Notes: generated from the sequence alone by a model not told the origin. Positions 1 to 9,274 are shown, numbered from the stretch's first letter. The stretch is DNA of 64,000 nt from Pseudacidovorax sp. RU35E (GCF_900156165.1 NZ_FTMY01000002.1:248001-312000); one strand, 5' to 3'. Translations and numbers: made by a program.

Positions 1-175
1 CGCGCGTGGTGGCCCGCTCCGCCTGGGCGGCGGCCAGCGGATCGTCGCTGAGCCGGTTGATCTTCTTGCCGGTATTGACCTGCTCCTGCAGGTCGGCCAT
101 CTGGGCCTGTCGCTCCGACAGGCGCTGGATCGCCGTCTCGCGCAGGTTGGGGGTGGAGATGCGTTGGATGGTCAT
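1..175 (-). CDS. flgL: FlgL, hook-filament junction protein 2 (N-terminal part only)
   Basis: Only the first 58 codons lie in the window; the gene continues past the left edge. The start is the ATG at 175-173, giving MTIQRISTPNLRETAIQRL. This is the flagellin-like D0 helix that opens FlgL proteins, followed by QVNTGKKINRLSDDP, the heptad region shared with flagellin. FlgL forms the ring between hook protein FlgK and the filament. It lies 17 bases after flgK and is probably the last gene of the flgBCDEFGHIJKL run. The identity rests on the N-terminus and position. Confidence 0.9.
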   Translation of the reverse strand, partial: MTIQRISTPNLRETAIQRLSERQAQMADLQEQVNTGKKINRLSDDPLAAAQAERATTR

Positions 176-192
176 GCGGTGGCCCCTTGCCC

Positions 193-2076
193 TCAGCGCA
201 CGCTGGACAGCAGCGAATCGAAGATGTTTTGCGCGATCTGGATCACGCGTGCCGAGGCCTGGTAGGCCTGCTGGTAGGCCAGCAGCTTGGTCGCCTCCTC
301 GTCCAGGTTGACGCCCGTGCTGTTGGCCCGCGCGGTCTCGGTGCTGGTGGCGATGGCCGAGGACACCTGCGCCGCGTACTTGGCGCCCTGCGCCCGCACG
401 CCCACGCGGGCGATGAGGCCGGCATAGCCATCCGACAGCGGCGAGCCGTCGATCAGCTTCTGGTCGGCCAGGGCCTGCAGGGCCGTGGCGTTGCCGCTGT
501 TCTGCGCGGTCATGGCGGCCGTGGCGGCCTGGACGGTGACGGTGTCGCCGGCCTTGGGCACGCCCGTGAGCGTCAGCGACCAGCCGTTCACCTTGATCGC
601 CTCGCCGGCCGTGTAGGTCTGGTTGCTCAGGTTGCCGGTGCCCGCGCCGCTGATGTTGTAGGTGCCGTCGGCATTGAAGCTCAGCGTGGCCGTGGCCGTG
701 AGGTTGGCGTCCTGGGCTCTGGCATAGACGCCCGACACCGCCAGGCTGCCCTTGTTGCCGGTGCCGGTGCTGGCCTGCACCGGGCTGCCGGCGGCCACCG
801 CACTGGCCGAGCCCAGGGCCACCGCCACCTTGCCGGCGGCCTGGGAGAAGGGCTCGATGCGGTAGACGTCGCCCGCCGCGCCCGCGCCTGACTGCAGGCC
901 GATGGACAGGCCGTCGATCTGCGCCGGCAGGCTGGCGAAGCTGCTCACCGAGTTGTCGGAGAGGCGCCGCACCTGGTAGCTGCCATCGGCCTGCACGCTC
1001 AGGGTGTAGGAGGAAGGGACCAGCGCGGAGACATCGCTCACCGTGGTGGAGAAGGTGGCGTTGCCGGTGTTGGTCGCAGCCGGGATCGAGTCCGGCACGG
1101 CGATGCTGCCGAAGAGCGCATTGCCCGTCTCGCCGTTCAGACCCACGCCCAGCGAATGCTGGGCATTGACCGTGCTCGTCATCGTCAGTGCCAGCCGGCC
1201 CAGGAGGTTGCGGGTGTCGGGCAGGTCCTCGTTCAGGAAGCGCAGCTGGCCCGCGGCCGCGCCGCCACCGAGTGCGGCCGCGTCCAGGTGGGTCACCACG
1301 CTGCCGCGCGCGATGTCCAGCGTGCTGCTGCCGTCGGCGGCCGTGCCCACCGACACCTGGCTGCTGCTGCTGCCCAGCACCAGCGCCTGGTTGCCGACGA
1401 AGACCGACAGCGTGCCGTCGTCGGCCACCATGGTGCTGGTCTGGACCTGCCCATTGAGCTGGGTGAGGAGCGCATCGCGCTGGTCCAGCAGGTCGTTGGG
1501 CTCCTGGCCGCTGCCTCGGGCGCGCTGGATCTGGCCGTTGATCTTGGCAAGCGACGCGCCCAGGCGGTTGATGTTGTCGGCCGCCGTGCCCAGCTGCTCC
1601 AGCGTGGCCTTGCCCATCTCGTCGAGCTGGGTCTGGGCACTGGAGAAGCGCGAGGCCAGCGCGCCGGCCTGCGTCAGCACCACCGTGCGGGCCGACAGGT
1701 CGGTGGGGGCGCTGGCCACGCTGGTGAAGGCGTTGAGCAGGGTGTTCATCGACGCGCCCAGCCCGGCGCTGCCGGTCTGGAACACCGACTCCAGCGAGGA
1801 CAGCTGGTCCGAGCGCGCCGTGTCGGCTGCCGCCACGGCCGCCGTCTGGTTGGCCTGCTGCGTGAGGTAGCTGCTGTAGGCGCGCTCCACCGTCACCACG
1901 CGCACGCCGTTGCCCAGGTAGCCGCCGCCGCTGGGGGTGGTGATGGCCTGCTGCTGCACCACCGACTGGCGCGAGTAGCCCGCGCTGCCCGCGTTGGCCA
2001 CGTTGTTGCCTGTGGTGGTGAGCGCCGCCTGGTTGGCCTGCAGCGCCGACAGGCCGATGTTGAGGAGGGAGCTCAT
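193..2076 (-). CDS. flgK: FlgK, hook-filament junction protein 1
   Basis: The 627-residue protein has the FlgK N-terminus (MSSLLNIGLSALQANQAAL) with the rod/hook signature around ANAGSAGYSRQ. Its C-terminal coiled coil ends in RVIQIAQNIFDSLL, the terminal D0 helix that stacks in the hook-filament junction. The middle is a variable, Ala/Gly/Thr-rich domain, as is usual. FlgK is exported through the flagellar channel with FlgN as chaperone; flgN lies at 10685-11089. Its start overlaps the flgJ stop in an ATGA, indicating translational coupling. Length is within the family range (about 550-680). Confidence 0.97.
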   Translation of the reverse strand: MSSLLNIGLSALQANQAALTTTGNNVANAGSAGYSRQSVVQQQAITTPSGGGYLGNGVRVVTVERAYSSYLTQQANQTAAVAAADTARSDQLSSLESVFQTGSAGLGASMNTLLNAFTSVASAPTDLSARTVVLTQAGALASRFSSAQTQLDEMGKATLEQLGTAADNINRLGASLAKINGQIQRARGSGQEPNDLLDQRDALLTQLNGQVQTSTMVADDGTLSVFVGNQALVLGSSSSQVSVGTAADGSSTLDIARGSVVTHLDAAALGGGAAAGQLRFLNEDLPDTRNLLGRLALTMTSTVNAQHSLGVGLNGETGNALFGSIAVPDSIPAATNTGNATFSTTVSDVSALVPSSYTLSVQADGSYQVRRLSDNSVSSFASLPAQIDGLSIGLQSGAGAAGDVYRIEPFSQAAGKVAVALGSASAVAAGSPVQASTGTGNKGSLAVSGVYARAQDANLTATATLSFNADGTYNISGAGTGNLSNQTYTAGEAIKVNGWSLTLTGVPKAGDTVTVQAATAAMTAQNSGNATALQALADQKLIDGSPLSDGYAGLIARVGVRAQGAKYAAQVSSAIATSTETARANSTGVNLDEEATKLLAYQQAYQASARVIQIAQNIFDSLLSSVR

Positions 2077-2927
2077 GTGATCTGCAGCCGCTGCTGGACG
2101 GCCTGGGTCGCCTGGATCGCGCGGCCCAGCTTGCGCGCATAGGCCGGATCGGTGGCATAGCCGGCCTTCTGCAGCTGCGCGGCGTAGGCCTGGGCGGAAT
2201 GGGTGCTGGCCCGGGCCTGGGCGTAGCGCGGGTTCTCGCCGATCAAGCGGGCGTAGTCGCGGAAGGACTCCTCGGGCGAGTCGTAGGCGCGGAACTTCGC
2301 CTTCACCTTGCGCGGCTGACCGTCGACGTATTCGGTGGTGGTCACGGTGGCGACCTTGCCCGTCCAGCCGCCGGTGGCCTTGATGCCGAACAGGTTGTGT
2401 GCGCTGCTGCCGTCGGCATTGCGGATCTCGCTGCGGCCCCAGCCGGTCTCGTGGCCGGCCTGGCCGATCATGAAGGCGGCCGGGATGCCCGTCTCCTGCG
2501 CCACGCGCTCGGCCGCATCCTGGTGCCGGGCCACGAACCCGCTCTGGCCTGACGTGGTGGCGATGGGCGCCTTGCCGATGCCGCCCATGGCGGCGAGCGA
2601 GAGGGTGGAAGGCGTCTGCCTGCCCTGGATCTGCTGGGTCAGCTGGCGCGTGATGGCGTCCGACAGGCCGCCGGGCAGGCCCGAGAGCTGCACCGACAGC
2701 TGCTGGTCCAGCAGGTCGGTGCCGAGCTTCTCGCCGTCGCTGTCGAGCAGGCCCGACTTGGTGGTCGCCTCGCGCATGCTCTTGATCAGCTCGCGCATGA
2801 AGAGGGATTCGAACTGCTTGGCGGCCTCGCGCACCGCCTTCGGGTCGTTGCCCGTGGCGTACTTCAACGCGTCCAGCGAACGCGCGTCGGCGGCCAGGCT
2901 GTTGGAGGTGGAGGTGCCGATGCTCAT
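2073..2927 (-). CDS. flgJ: FlgJ, rod-cap scaffold fused to peptidoglycan hydrolase
   Basis: This 284-residue protein is the bifunctional form typical of beta- and gammaproteobacteria. Residues about 25-105 form the rod-binding domain (AAKQFESLFMRELIKSM). Residues about 130-284 form a glucosaminidase/muramidase domain with GHETGWG (putative catalytic Glu160) and NLFGIKA. It caps the growing rod in the periplasm and opens the peptidoglycan locally. It starts 16 bases after flgI and overlaps flgK by four bases. Many bacteria have only the N-terminal half; here both halves are intact. Confidence 0.97.
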   Translation of the reverse strand: MSIGTSTSNSLAADARSLDALKYATGNDPKAVREAAKQFESLFMRELIKSMREATTKSGLLDSDGEKLGTDLLDQQLSVQLSGLPGGLSDAITRQLTQQIQGRQTPSTLSLAAMGGIGKAPIATTSGQSGFVARHQDAAERVAQETGIPAAFMIGQAGHETGWGRSEIRNADGSSAHNLFGIKATGGWTGKVATVTTTEYVDGQPRKVKAKFRAYDSPEESFRDYARLIGENPRYAQARASTHSAQAYAAQLQKAGYATDPAYARKLGRAIQATQAVQQRLQIT

Positions 2928-2943
2928 GGCGATGCGGGCCGCG

Positions 2944-4068
2944 TCAGATCACTTCCAGCTCGGCATTGAGCGCGCCCGATGCCTTGATGGCCTGCAGGAT
3001 GGCCAGCAGGTCCTGCGGCGTGGCGCCCAGCGCATTGAGCGCGCGCACCACGTCGGCCAACTGCGGCGAGGCCGGCACCTGGTAGAGGATGCCCGGCTCC
3101 TGCTTGATCTGGATGGCGGCCTGCTCGGCCACCACGGTCTGGCCACCCGACAGCGGTGCCGGCTGGCTCACCACCGGTTGCGAACTGATGGTCACCGACA
3201 GGTTGCCGTGGGCGATGGCGCAGGGGTTGAGCGTCACGGCCTGGTTCAGCACGATGGAGCCGGTGCGGGCATTGATCACCACCTTGGCGGCGGGCGCGGA
3301 CTGCTCCAGCGTCAGTTCCTCGAGCTGGGCGATGAAGCTCACGCGCGCATCCGAGTCGCCGGGAGCGCGCACCTGCACCGTGCGGCCATCCATGGCGCGG
3401 GCCATGCCACCGCCCATGCGGCGGTTGATGGCCTCGGCGACGCGGCTGGCGGTCTGGAAGTCGGCCGCGTTCAGGCCCAGGTTGATGGTGTCGCCGTCGA
3501 GCAGCGGCGTGGGCACGGCCCGTTCCACCTGCGCGCCCTCGGGCACGCGGCCTGCGCTCAGATGGTTGATCTGCACCTTGCTGCCGGCGGCGGCGGCACC
3601 GGCGCCGCCCACCACCACGTTGCCCTGGGCGATGGCGTAGATCTCGCCGTCGGCACCGCGCAGCGGCGTGGCCACCAGCATGCCGCCCTTGAGCGAGCGG
3701 GCATTGCCCATCGACGCGACGGTCACGTCCACCGCCTGGCCCGGCTGCGCGAAGGCCGGCAGCTGGGCCGTGACGATCACCGCCGCCACGTTCTTGAGTT
3801 GCAGCTGGCTGGCCCGGTTGTCGGGCAGCGTGATGCCCAGCTGCTGCAGGTAGTTGGCCACGCTCTGCGTGGTGAAGGGCATCTGCGTGGTCTGGTCGCC
3901 GGTGCCGTCCAGGCCCACCACCAGGCCGTAGCCGGTCAACTGGTTGCTGCGCACGCCTTGCACGGCGGCCACTTCCTTGATGCGCACTGCCTGCGCTGGC
4001 GCCAGCAGGGCCAGGCCCAGTGCGGCACCCGCCAGCAGGCGGTGGATGGTCTTGCTCATGGTGTTCAT
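2944..4068 (-). CDS. flgI: FlgI, flagellar P-ring protein
   Basis: The 374-residue product begins with a Sec signal peptide (hydrophobic stretch LLAGAALGLALLAPAQA, cleavage near residue 27). It then shows the P-ring signature VRIKEVAAVQGVRSNQLTGYG and continues as one FlgI domain to its end (NALGATPQDLLAILQAIK). FlgI forms the bushing around the rod in the peptidoglycan layer. A GAGGGGAA ribosome site lies just before the first ATG. A second ATG three codons on is better spaced, so the start is uncertain by three residues. It sits between flgH and flgJ in the standard order. Confidence 0.97.
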   Translation of the reverse strand: MNTMSKTIHRLLAGAALGLALLAPAQAVRIKEVAAVQGVRSNQLTGYGLVVGLDGTGDQTTQMPFTTQSVANYLQQLGITLPDNRASQLQLKNVAAVIVTAQLPAFAQPGQAVDVTVASMGNARSLKGGMLVATPLRGADGEIYAIAQGNVVVGGAGAAAAGSKVQINHLSAGRVPEGAQVERAVPTPLLDGDTINLGLNAADFQTASRVAEAINRRMGGGMARAMDGRTVQVRAPGDSDARVSFIAQLEELTLEQSAPAAKVVINARTGSIVLNQAVTLNPCAIAHGNLSVTISSQPVVSQPAPLSGGQTVVAEQAAIQIKQEPGILYQVPASPQLADVVRALNALGATPQDLLAILQAIKASGALNAELEVI

Positions 4069-4116
4069 TTCCCCTCGATCCTGTCGTGCGTCGTCGGTCG
4101 TGCGTTCGGCCTGCCG

Positions 4117-4803
4117 CTAGAAGGGCATCACGTTCATGAAGAAGCGGCTGAGCCAGGGCATGACCTGAGCCTCGCCCTGCGCGCCGCGGCCGCGAGACTC
4201 GATGCGCACGTTGGCCACCTGCGTCGAATTGACGACGCTGCCCGGGCCGATGGCGCGCGGGTCCACCGTGCCCGAGAAGCGCAGCACGTCCACGTTCTGG
4301 TTCACGCCGATCTGCTTTTCGCCCAGCACCACCAGGTGGCCGTTGGGCAGCACGTCCACGACGGTGGAGGTGATGGTCCCGTAGAAGGTGTTGGCCGCCT
4401 CGGTGCCACCCTTGCCCGCGAAGTCGGTGGCCGAATTGCCGGAGGCGGTGGCGCGGGTGAAGGAGTTGGCGCTGATGAAGGGCAGGGCGCTCACGCCCGC
4501 GCTCAGGCTGTCCTTCTTGTTGACGGTCGAGGTCGACTTCTGGCTGGCCGTCAGCGTCTCGACGATGTTGATCGTGACCGTGTCGCCTGCCATGCGGGCA
4601 CGCCGGTCCTCGAACAGCGGGCGGTAGCTCGCGTTGTGGTAGAGGCTGCCCGTGGCCGCGCGCGGCGTCTGCAGTTGCGTGGGGTAGACGATGGGCGGGC
4701 GCGTGTCGGGAATGTCCACCTGCGGCGTGTTGGCCAGGGTGGAGCAGCCGGCCAGTGTGGCGACGGCCAGCGCGGCGGCGATCGGGGCAAGCAGACGGTG
4801 CAT
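4117..4803 (-). CDS. flgH: FlgH, flagellar L-ring lipoprotein
   Basis: The 228-residue protein starts with a lipoprotein signal (MHRLLAPIAAALAVATLAGC). The LAGC lipobox puts the lipidated Cys near residue 20. It then has the FlgH fold, with SLYHNASYRPLFEDRRARMAGD and VLGEKQIGVNQNVDVLRFSG. FlgH assembles the outer-membrane ring that lets the rod pass. The ATG used overlaps the flgG stop (TGATG); a GTG one codon earlier is possible. It ends with RFFMNVMPF, as FlgH proteins do. Confidence 0.96.
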   Translation of the reverse strand: MHRLLAPIAAALAVATLAGCSTLANTPQVDIPDTRPPIVYPTQLQTPRAATGSLYHNASYRPLFEDRRARMAGDTVTINIVETLTASQKSTSTVNKKDSLSAGVSALPFISANSFTRATASGNSATDFAGKGGTEAANTFYGTITSTVVDVLPNGHLVVLGEKQIGVNQNVDVLRFSGTVDPRAIGPGSVVNSTQVANVRIESRGRGAQGEAQVMPWLSRFFMNVMPF

Positions 4804-5585
4804 CACAGCTGTCCCAACTTCTGGAGCATCTGGTCGCTCGTCTGGATCGCCTTCGAATTCATCTCGTAGGCGCGCTGCGTCTGGATCATGGCCACCAGCT
4901 CGGTCACCACGTTGACGTTCGAGGTCTCCAGCATGCCCTGCACCACCGTGCCCAGGCCATTGGTGCCGGCGGTGCCGCCGTTGGGCTGGCCCGATGCGGC
5001 CGTCTCGGCGAAGAGGTTGTCGCCGCGCGGCTCCAGGCCGGCCGGGTTGATGAAGTTGACCAGCGCGATGGTGCCGATGTTCTGCGGCGTCGCGTTGTTG
5101 GGCAGCGTGGCCGTGACGGTGCCGTCGGTGGCCACGCTCACGCTGGTGGCGGTGGTGGGCACGGTGATGCCGTTGGCGATCGGCAGGCCCGAGGAGGTGA
5201 CGATGCGGCCCTGCGCATCCACCTGGAAGGAGCCGTCGCGCGTGTAGCCCGTGCTGCCGTCGGGCATGGTCACCTGGAAGAAGCCATTGCCCTTGATCGC
5301 CATGTCCAGCTGGTTGGTGGTGGACTGCAGGCTGCCCTGCGTGAACGAGCGGCTGGTGGCGATGGTGCGCACGCCCAGGCCCAGCTGCAGGCCCGTGGGG
5401 AGCTGCGTCTGCTCGTTCGCATTGGCGCCGACCTGTCGCAGGTTCTGGTACATCAGGTCCTGGAACACCGCGTTGGCACGCTTGTAGCCGGTGGTCGAGA
5501 CGTTGGCCAGGTTGTGGGAGATGACGTCCAGCTGGGTCTGCTGGGCCTCCATGCCGGTCTTCGAGATCCAGAGCGAATTGATCAT
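4803..5585 (-). CDS. flgG: FlgG, distal rod protein
   Basis: This 260-residue protein is the usual FlgG length. It carries the rod/hook N-terminal signature (SHNLANVSTTGYKRANAVFQDLMY), the internal FlgG motif GNGFFQVTMPDGSTGYTRDG, and the C-terminal helix IQTQRAYEMNSKAIQTSDQM (residues about 232-251). It builds the distal rod passing through the P and L rings. It lies 28 bases downstream of flgF and overlaps flgH. Confidence 0.97.
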   Translation of the reverse strand: MINSLWISKTGMEAQQTQLDVISHNLANVSTTGYKRANAVFQDLMYQNLRQVGANANEQTQLPTGLQLGLGVRTIATSRSFTQGSLQSTTNQLDMAIKGNGFFQVTMPDGSTGYTRDGSFQVDAQGRIVTSSGLPIANGITVPTTATSVSVATDGTVTATLPNNATPQNIGTIALVNFINPAGLEPRGDNLFAETAASGQPNGGTAGTNGLGTVVQGMLETSNVNVVTELVAMIQTQRAYEMNSKAIQTSDQMLQKLGQL

Positions 5586-5613
5586 GGCGATGTGCCTGCG
5601 GTGTGAAGTGGGA

Positions 5614-6348
5614 TCAGCCCTGCACGCTCAGCAGCTGGGCGGCGGACTTGTCGGCGGTTTCGGTGGTCTGCAGCAGGCGCATCTGCTGCTCGAACTGGCG
5701 GGCGGCGGCGATCATGCCGACCATGGTCTCGACCGGGTTCACGTTCGAGCCCTCGAGCGCGCCGGTCTCCAGGCGTGCATTGGCATCGGCGGGCAGCACC
5801 TCGCCCTCGCCGGGACGGAACAGGCCGTCGGTGCCGCGGGTGAGCGGCGTCTCCGACGTGGCGAGCTTGATGCGGCCCAGCACCGCGGCCGGCTGGCCGG
5901 TCTGCTGCGCGCTGATCGTGCCGTCGGCGCCCACGGTGAGGCTGGCGCCGGCCGGCACGTCGATGGGCGAGCCGCCATCCGACAGCACCAGCAGGCCGCT
6001 GCTGGTGGTCAGCGCGCCTTCGGGCGAGACCTGGAAGGCGCCGCTGCGGGTATAGGCCTCGGTGCCATCCAGGCCCTGCACCGCGAACCAGGCATTGCCC
6101 TGCGCGGTCATGTCCAGGTCGCGGCCGGTGCGCTGCAGGGCGCCCGGGCGGCTGTCGTAGCCGGTGGTCGTTTCCATGGCGAACACGCGTGTGGTGGCGC
6201 CGTCGCCGCGCAGGGGCACCGCGCGGAAGTTGGCCAGCTCGGCGCGAAAGCCCGGCGTGGCCGCATTGGCCAGGTTGTTCGCGAGCACGGACTGGCGCTG
6301 CGCCGCGGCGCTGGCGCCGGTCATCGCGGTGTAGATCAGGCGGTCCAT
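5614..6348 (-). CDS. flgF: FlgF, proximal rod protein
   Basis: The 244-residue product begins MDRLIYTAMTGASAAAQRQ, the typical FlgF opening. It has the rod signature NNLANAATPGFRAELANFR and a C-terminal helix with VETMVGMIAAARQFEQQMR. It is a structural subunit of the proximal rod and is exported without a cleaved signal. Upstream flgE is 22 bases away and flgG follows after 28 bases. It is distinguished from FlgG by its N-terminus and shorter, more variable centre. Confidence 0.96.
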   Translation of the reverse strand: MDRLIYTAMTGASAAAQRQSVLANNLANAATPGFRAELANFRAVPLRGDGATTRVFAMETTTGYDSRPGALQRTGRDLDMTAQGNAWFAVQGLDGTEAYTRSGAFQVSPEGALTTSSGLLVLSDGGSPIDVPAGASLTVGADGTISAQQTGQPAAVLGRIKLATSETPLTRGTDGLFRPGEGEVLPADANARLETGALEGSNVNPVETMVGMIAAARQFEQQMRLLQTTETADKSAAQLLSVQG

Positions 6349-6370
6349 GCGTGCTCAGCCCGTCGTTCGA

Positions 6371-7570
6371 TCAGCGCAGGTTGACCAGGGTCTGCAGGAC
6401 CTGGTCCTGCGTCTTGATGGTCTGGGCGTTGGCCTGGTAGGCACGCTGGGTGGTCATCATGTCCACCAGCGCGGCCGTCAGGTCCACGTTGGACTCTTCC
6501 AGCGCCTTGCTCTGGATCGAGCCGAAGATGCCTTCGCCCGGCGCGCCCAGCAGGGGCTGGCCGGACGCCGTGGTCTCGAACCAGTAGCCGGCATCGGTGA
6601 TGCCCAGGCCCTGCGGGTTGCGGAAGTCCACCATCGCCACCTGCCCGGCCGCCTGGGTCTGGTTGTTGGAATAGGTGGCCATCAGCGTGCCCGAGTCGTC
6701 GATGGTGAGGCTGGTGAGCTGGCCTGCGGTGTAGCCGTCCTGCGTCAGGTCGTTGACGGTGAAGTTGGAGGCGACCTGCTTGACCTTGGTGAGGTCGAGC
6801 GACACCGGGAAGGTCACCGTGGGATCGTTGGGCGACGTCAGCGTGAGCGTCTGGGTGCCGCCGCTGGTGAGATTGCCCGAGGCGTCGAAGCTCAGCTGGA
6901 AGGGGGTCGAGGCCGCCGGTGCACTGCCGTTGACGCTGGTGTAGACGTTCCAGGTGTTGTTGGCCGTCTTCTGGAAGTACATGCCGACCTCGGTCTTCAG
7001 GCCCTGGGCGTCGTAGGCCGTCAGCGAGGTGCTGTACTTGGACAGGTCGGTGGTGCTCGTGGTGGCCGCGGCCGACGCGTCCAGCGTCAGGTTGGCGCTG
7101 ATGGCGCTGGTCTGCTTGGCGGGCACGGTGCCGGTGGGCACGGCCAGGGTCTGCAGCGTGGAGCTGGTGCGCGCACCCTTGGCGTCGGTGGGGTAGCCCA
7201 TCAGCTTGGCGCCGCTGGAGGTCACGATGGTGCCGGTAGCGTCCTTCTTGAAGTTGCCAGCGCGCGTGTACGCGGAGCTGCCGTCCGGCATGGTCACCTG
7301 GAAGAAGCCATTGCCGTTGATGGCCATGTCAAGCGCGTTGCCGGTGGAGTTGATGTTGCCCTGCGTGAACTGCTGGGAGACGCTCCCCACCGTCACGCCC
7401 ATGCCGCCGGTCACGCTGTTGGTGCCCGAGGCGGCGGCGGCGTACACCTCCGCGAATTCCACCCGGGAGGACTTCATGCCCGTGGTGCCGGCGTTGGCGA
7501 TGTTGTGCCCGATCACGTCGAGGCTGCGGCTGGCGGCGTTGAGTCCGGCGATGGCCTGCTGAAAGCTCAT
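6371..7570 (-). CDS. flgE: FlgE, hook protein
   Basis: The 399-residue protein has the hook/basal-body signature at its N-terminus (MSFQQAIAGLNAASRSLDVI, then GHNIANAGTTGMKSSRVEF). Next comes GNGFFQVTMPDGSSAYTRAG, shared with FlgG. It ends with the D0 helix MMTTQRAYQANAQTIKTQDQ. The enlarged Ser/Thr-rich middle (residues about 140-290) forms the outer hook domains D1/D2. Length matches the roughly 400-residue short hook proteins. It follows flgD by 14 bases. Confidence 0.97.
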   Translation of the reverse strand: MSFQQAIAGLNAASRSLDVIGHNIANAGTTGMKSSRVEFAEVYAAAASGTNSVTGGMGVTVGSVSQQFTQGNINSTGNALDMAINGNGFFQVTMPDGSSAYTRAGNFKKDATGTIVTSSGAKLMGYPTDAKGARTSSTLQTLAVPTGTVPAKQTSAISANLTLDASAAATTSTTDLSKYSTSLTAYDAQGLKTEVGMYFQKTANNTWNVYTSVNGSAPAASTPFQLSFDASGNLTSGGTQTLTLTSPNDPTVTFPVSLDLTKVKQVASNFTVNDLTQDGYTAGQLTSLTIDDSGTLMATYSNNQTQAAGQVAMVDFRNPQGLGITDAGYWFETTASGQPLLGAPGEGIFGSIQSKALEESNVDLTAALVDMMTTQRAYQANAQTIKTQDQVLQTLVNLR

Positions 7571-7584
7571 GGAAGGCTCCTGGG

Positions 7585-8250
7585 TCAGAGAATCGAGTAG
7601 ATGGCGGAATACGGCTTGCTGCCGTTGCGGGCGAGATTGAGCGTGAGGCCGTCGCTGGTGGTGCTCACCGAGGTCACGCTGTCGTACATGAGGGTCTTGC
7701 TGCCCACCGCGTCGCCCTTGTTGGTGGCGGTGACGGTGAAGCTCAGCTCCTGGTCGCTCGGATAGCCCGAGGCGTCCAGCGTGATGTTGTGTTCGCCCGC
7801 GGCCATCGGGCCGAGCGACTTGGTGTCGATCACCTGGCCGTCGGCATTGGTGACCTTGACCGTGACCTGCGTGGCAGCGGCGTCGAGCACCATCGCGCCC
7901 ATGGCCGTCTTGCCGTCGCTGCTGTAGGCCAGCGTCTTGCCTTCGGTGAGCACGTTCTTGCCCACCACGGCGGCGGCCTGCAGCGTCTGCGTGGTCGAGG
8001 CCTGGGTGGCCAGGCCGTTGACGGTGCTGTTGAGCTTCTCGATGCCGGTGACGGTGTTGATCTGCGCGATCTGCGAGGTCAGCTGCGCGTTGTCCATCGG
8101 GTTCATCGGATCCTGGTTGCTCAGCTGGGCGACCAGCAGCTTCAGGAAGCGGTCCTGCAGGTCCGCGGCCGAGGTGGAGGCGAGCGACGAGGCGCCGCCT
8201 GCGCTGCTCGCGGTGTTGCTGGTGGCGGTGGTGCCGGTGACGGTGCTCAT
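7585..8250 (-). CDS. flgD: FlgD, hook-cap (hook assembly scaffold) protein
   Basis: The 221-residue protein has the FlgD N-terminal motif DLQDRFLKLLVAQLSNQDPM followed by NAQLTSQIAQINTVTGIEKL, the part that binds the growing hook. Residues about 110-190 are the FlgD Ig-like/tudor region. It caps the hook while FlgE subunits are added and is then discarded. The low-complexity Ser/Thr/Ala head (residues 1-25) is normal for an exported, initially unfolded substrate. It lies 34 bases after flgC. Confidence 0.96.
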   Translation of the reverse strand: MSTVTGTTATSNTASSAGGASSLASTSAADLQDRFLKLLVAQLSNQDPMNPMDNAQLTSQIAQINTVTGIEKLNSTVNGLATQASTTQTLQAAAVVGKNVLTEGKTLAYSSDGKTAMGAMVLDAAATQVTVKVTNADGQVIDTKSLGPMAAGEHNITLDASGYPSDQELSFTVTATNKGDAVGSKTLMYDSVTSVSTTSDGLTLNLARNGSKPYSAIYSIL

Positions 8251-8284
8251 GCGGTTGTTCCTGCGGCGGTGGCGGGGGTGCGGG

Positions 8285-8725
8285 TCATTGGCCCAGCTGC
8301 AGCGTCTTGAGCAACAGGCTCTTGGCCGTGTTCATCACTTCGACGTTGTTCTGGTAGGAGCGCGAGGCCGAGATCATGTTGACCATCTCCTCCACGGCAT
8401 TCACGTTGGAATAGGTGACGTAGCCGTCGCCGTCGGCCAGCGGATTGCCGGGCTCGTGCACGCGACGGCCCGGGTCCTGCCGCTCGGTCACGGCGTCGAC
8501 CCGCACGCCGGCGGAATAGCTCTTTCCGGCGGCCGCCGGGTCGGCTTCGGCGCCGCCATCGCCCAGGTCGACGGTCTGGAAGACCACCTGGCGCGCTTTG
8601 TAGGCCTTGCCGTCCGGCCCGGCCGTGGCGTCGGCATTGGCCAGGTTGCTGGCGACGACGTTCAGGCGCTGCGACTGCGCGCTCACCGCGCTGCCGGAGA
8701 TGCCGAAGATCGAGAACATGGACAT
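8285..8725 (-). CDS. flgC: FlgC, proximal rod protein
   Basis: This 146-residue rod subunit begins [20 protein letters not shown] and has the rod signature [13 protein letters not shown]. Its C-terminus [20 protein letters not shown] plus [10 protein letters not shown] is nearly invariant in FlgC. The stretch between residues about 75 and 100 is less conserved, but the frame stays open and matches the family ([13 protein letters not shown]). It is exported to the proximal rod with FlgB and FlgF. It starts 38 bases after the flgB stop. Confidence 0.96.
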   Translation of the reverse strand: MSMFSIFGISGSAVSAQSQRLNVVASNLANADATAGPDGKAYKARQVVFQTVDLGDGGAEADPAAAGKSYSAGVRVDAVTERQDPGRRVHEPGNPLADGDGYVTYSNVNAVEEMVNMISASRSYQNNVEVMNTAKSLLLKTLQLGQ

Positions 8726-8763
8726 GGCGGTCGCTTTCCTTGCTTCTGGTCAGGGGCGGGGCG

Positions 8764-9201
8764 TCACTGGCCCTGGATGGCGGAGAGCAGGGTCTTGCCC
8801 TGGCCGTTGAGGAAGCGCAGCGTGGCCTCGTAGCGCACGGCGTTGTCGGCGAAGGCGGCGCGCTCGCGGTCCAGGTCGACGCTGTTGGCGTCCATGGACG
8901 GCTGCACCTGGGCGGTGTAGGCCAGGCTGCCGCCGGCATCGCTGGTGCGCGGGGCCAGCCGGAAGTGGCGCCCGTCGCTGCGGCCGTCGTCCGTCGCGGC
9001 CATGGCGGCGGGGCTGCCGGTGGCCTGCCGGCGGTCGCCCGCGGTGGCCTCGGACAGCGCGGCGGCAAAGTCCAGTTCGCGGGCCGCATAGCCCGGCGTG
9101 TCGGCATTGGCGATGTTGCCGGCGATCACGCGCTGGCGCTCGGCGCGCAACGTCAGCGCCTGGCCCTGGAAGTCCATCGACTGCGTCAGCTTGTCCAGCA
9201 T
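8764..9201 (-). CDS. flgB: FlgB, proximal rod protein
   Basis: The protein has 145 residues from the ATG at 9201, beginning MLDKLTQSMDFQGQALTLRA. It carries the rod signature NIANADTPGYAARELDF and ends with RYEATLRFLNGQGKTLLSAI. Upstream in-frame codons exist, but FlgB proteins start here. It is the first gene of the leftward flg operon. A candidate FlhDC-dependent promoter (box at 9300-9343, -10-like CACAAT at 9280-9275) would give a leader of about 67 bases. Confidence 0.96.
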   Translation of the reverse strand: MLDKLTQSMDFQGQALTLRAERQRVIAGNIANADTPGYAARELDFAAALSEATAGDRRQATGSPAAMAATDDGRSDGRHFRLAPRTSDAGGSLAYTAQVQPSMDANSVDLDRERAAFADNAVRYEATLRFLNGQGKTLLSAIQGQ

Positions 9202-9274
9202 GCGTGATCCTTGGTGTGGGAAGGGGTGGGCGGGGCAGGGCCCCGGGTGAGGGGACGGATGCCACCGTGCGGAA

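Noticed and set aside
2335-4869. Very long open frame on the plus strand opposite flgJ-flgH (also 12113-14017 plus and 24365-27463 minus)
   Set aside because: These are antisense shadows caused by high GC. They lie across well-identified flagellar genes and encode His/Arg/Gly-rich sequence with no domain.
8285-8725. flgC suspected of a frameshift around residues 75-100
   Set aside because: The divergent stretch still reads [13 protein letters not shown] like other FlgC proteins, and the length is normal.
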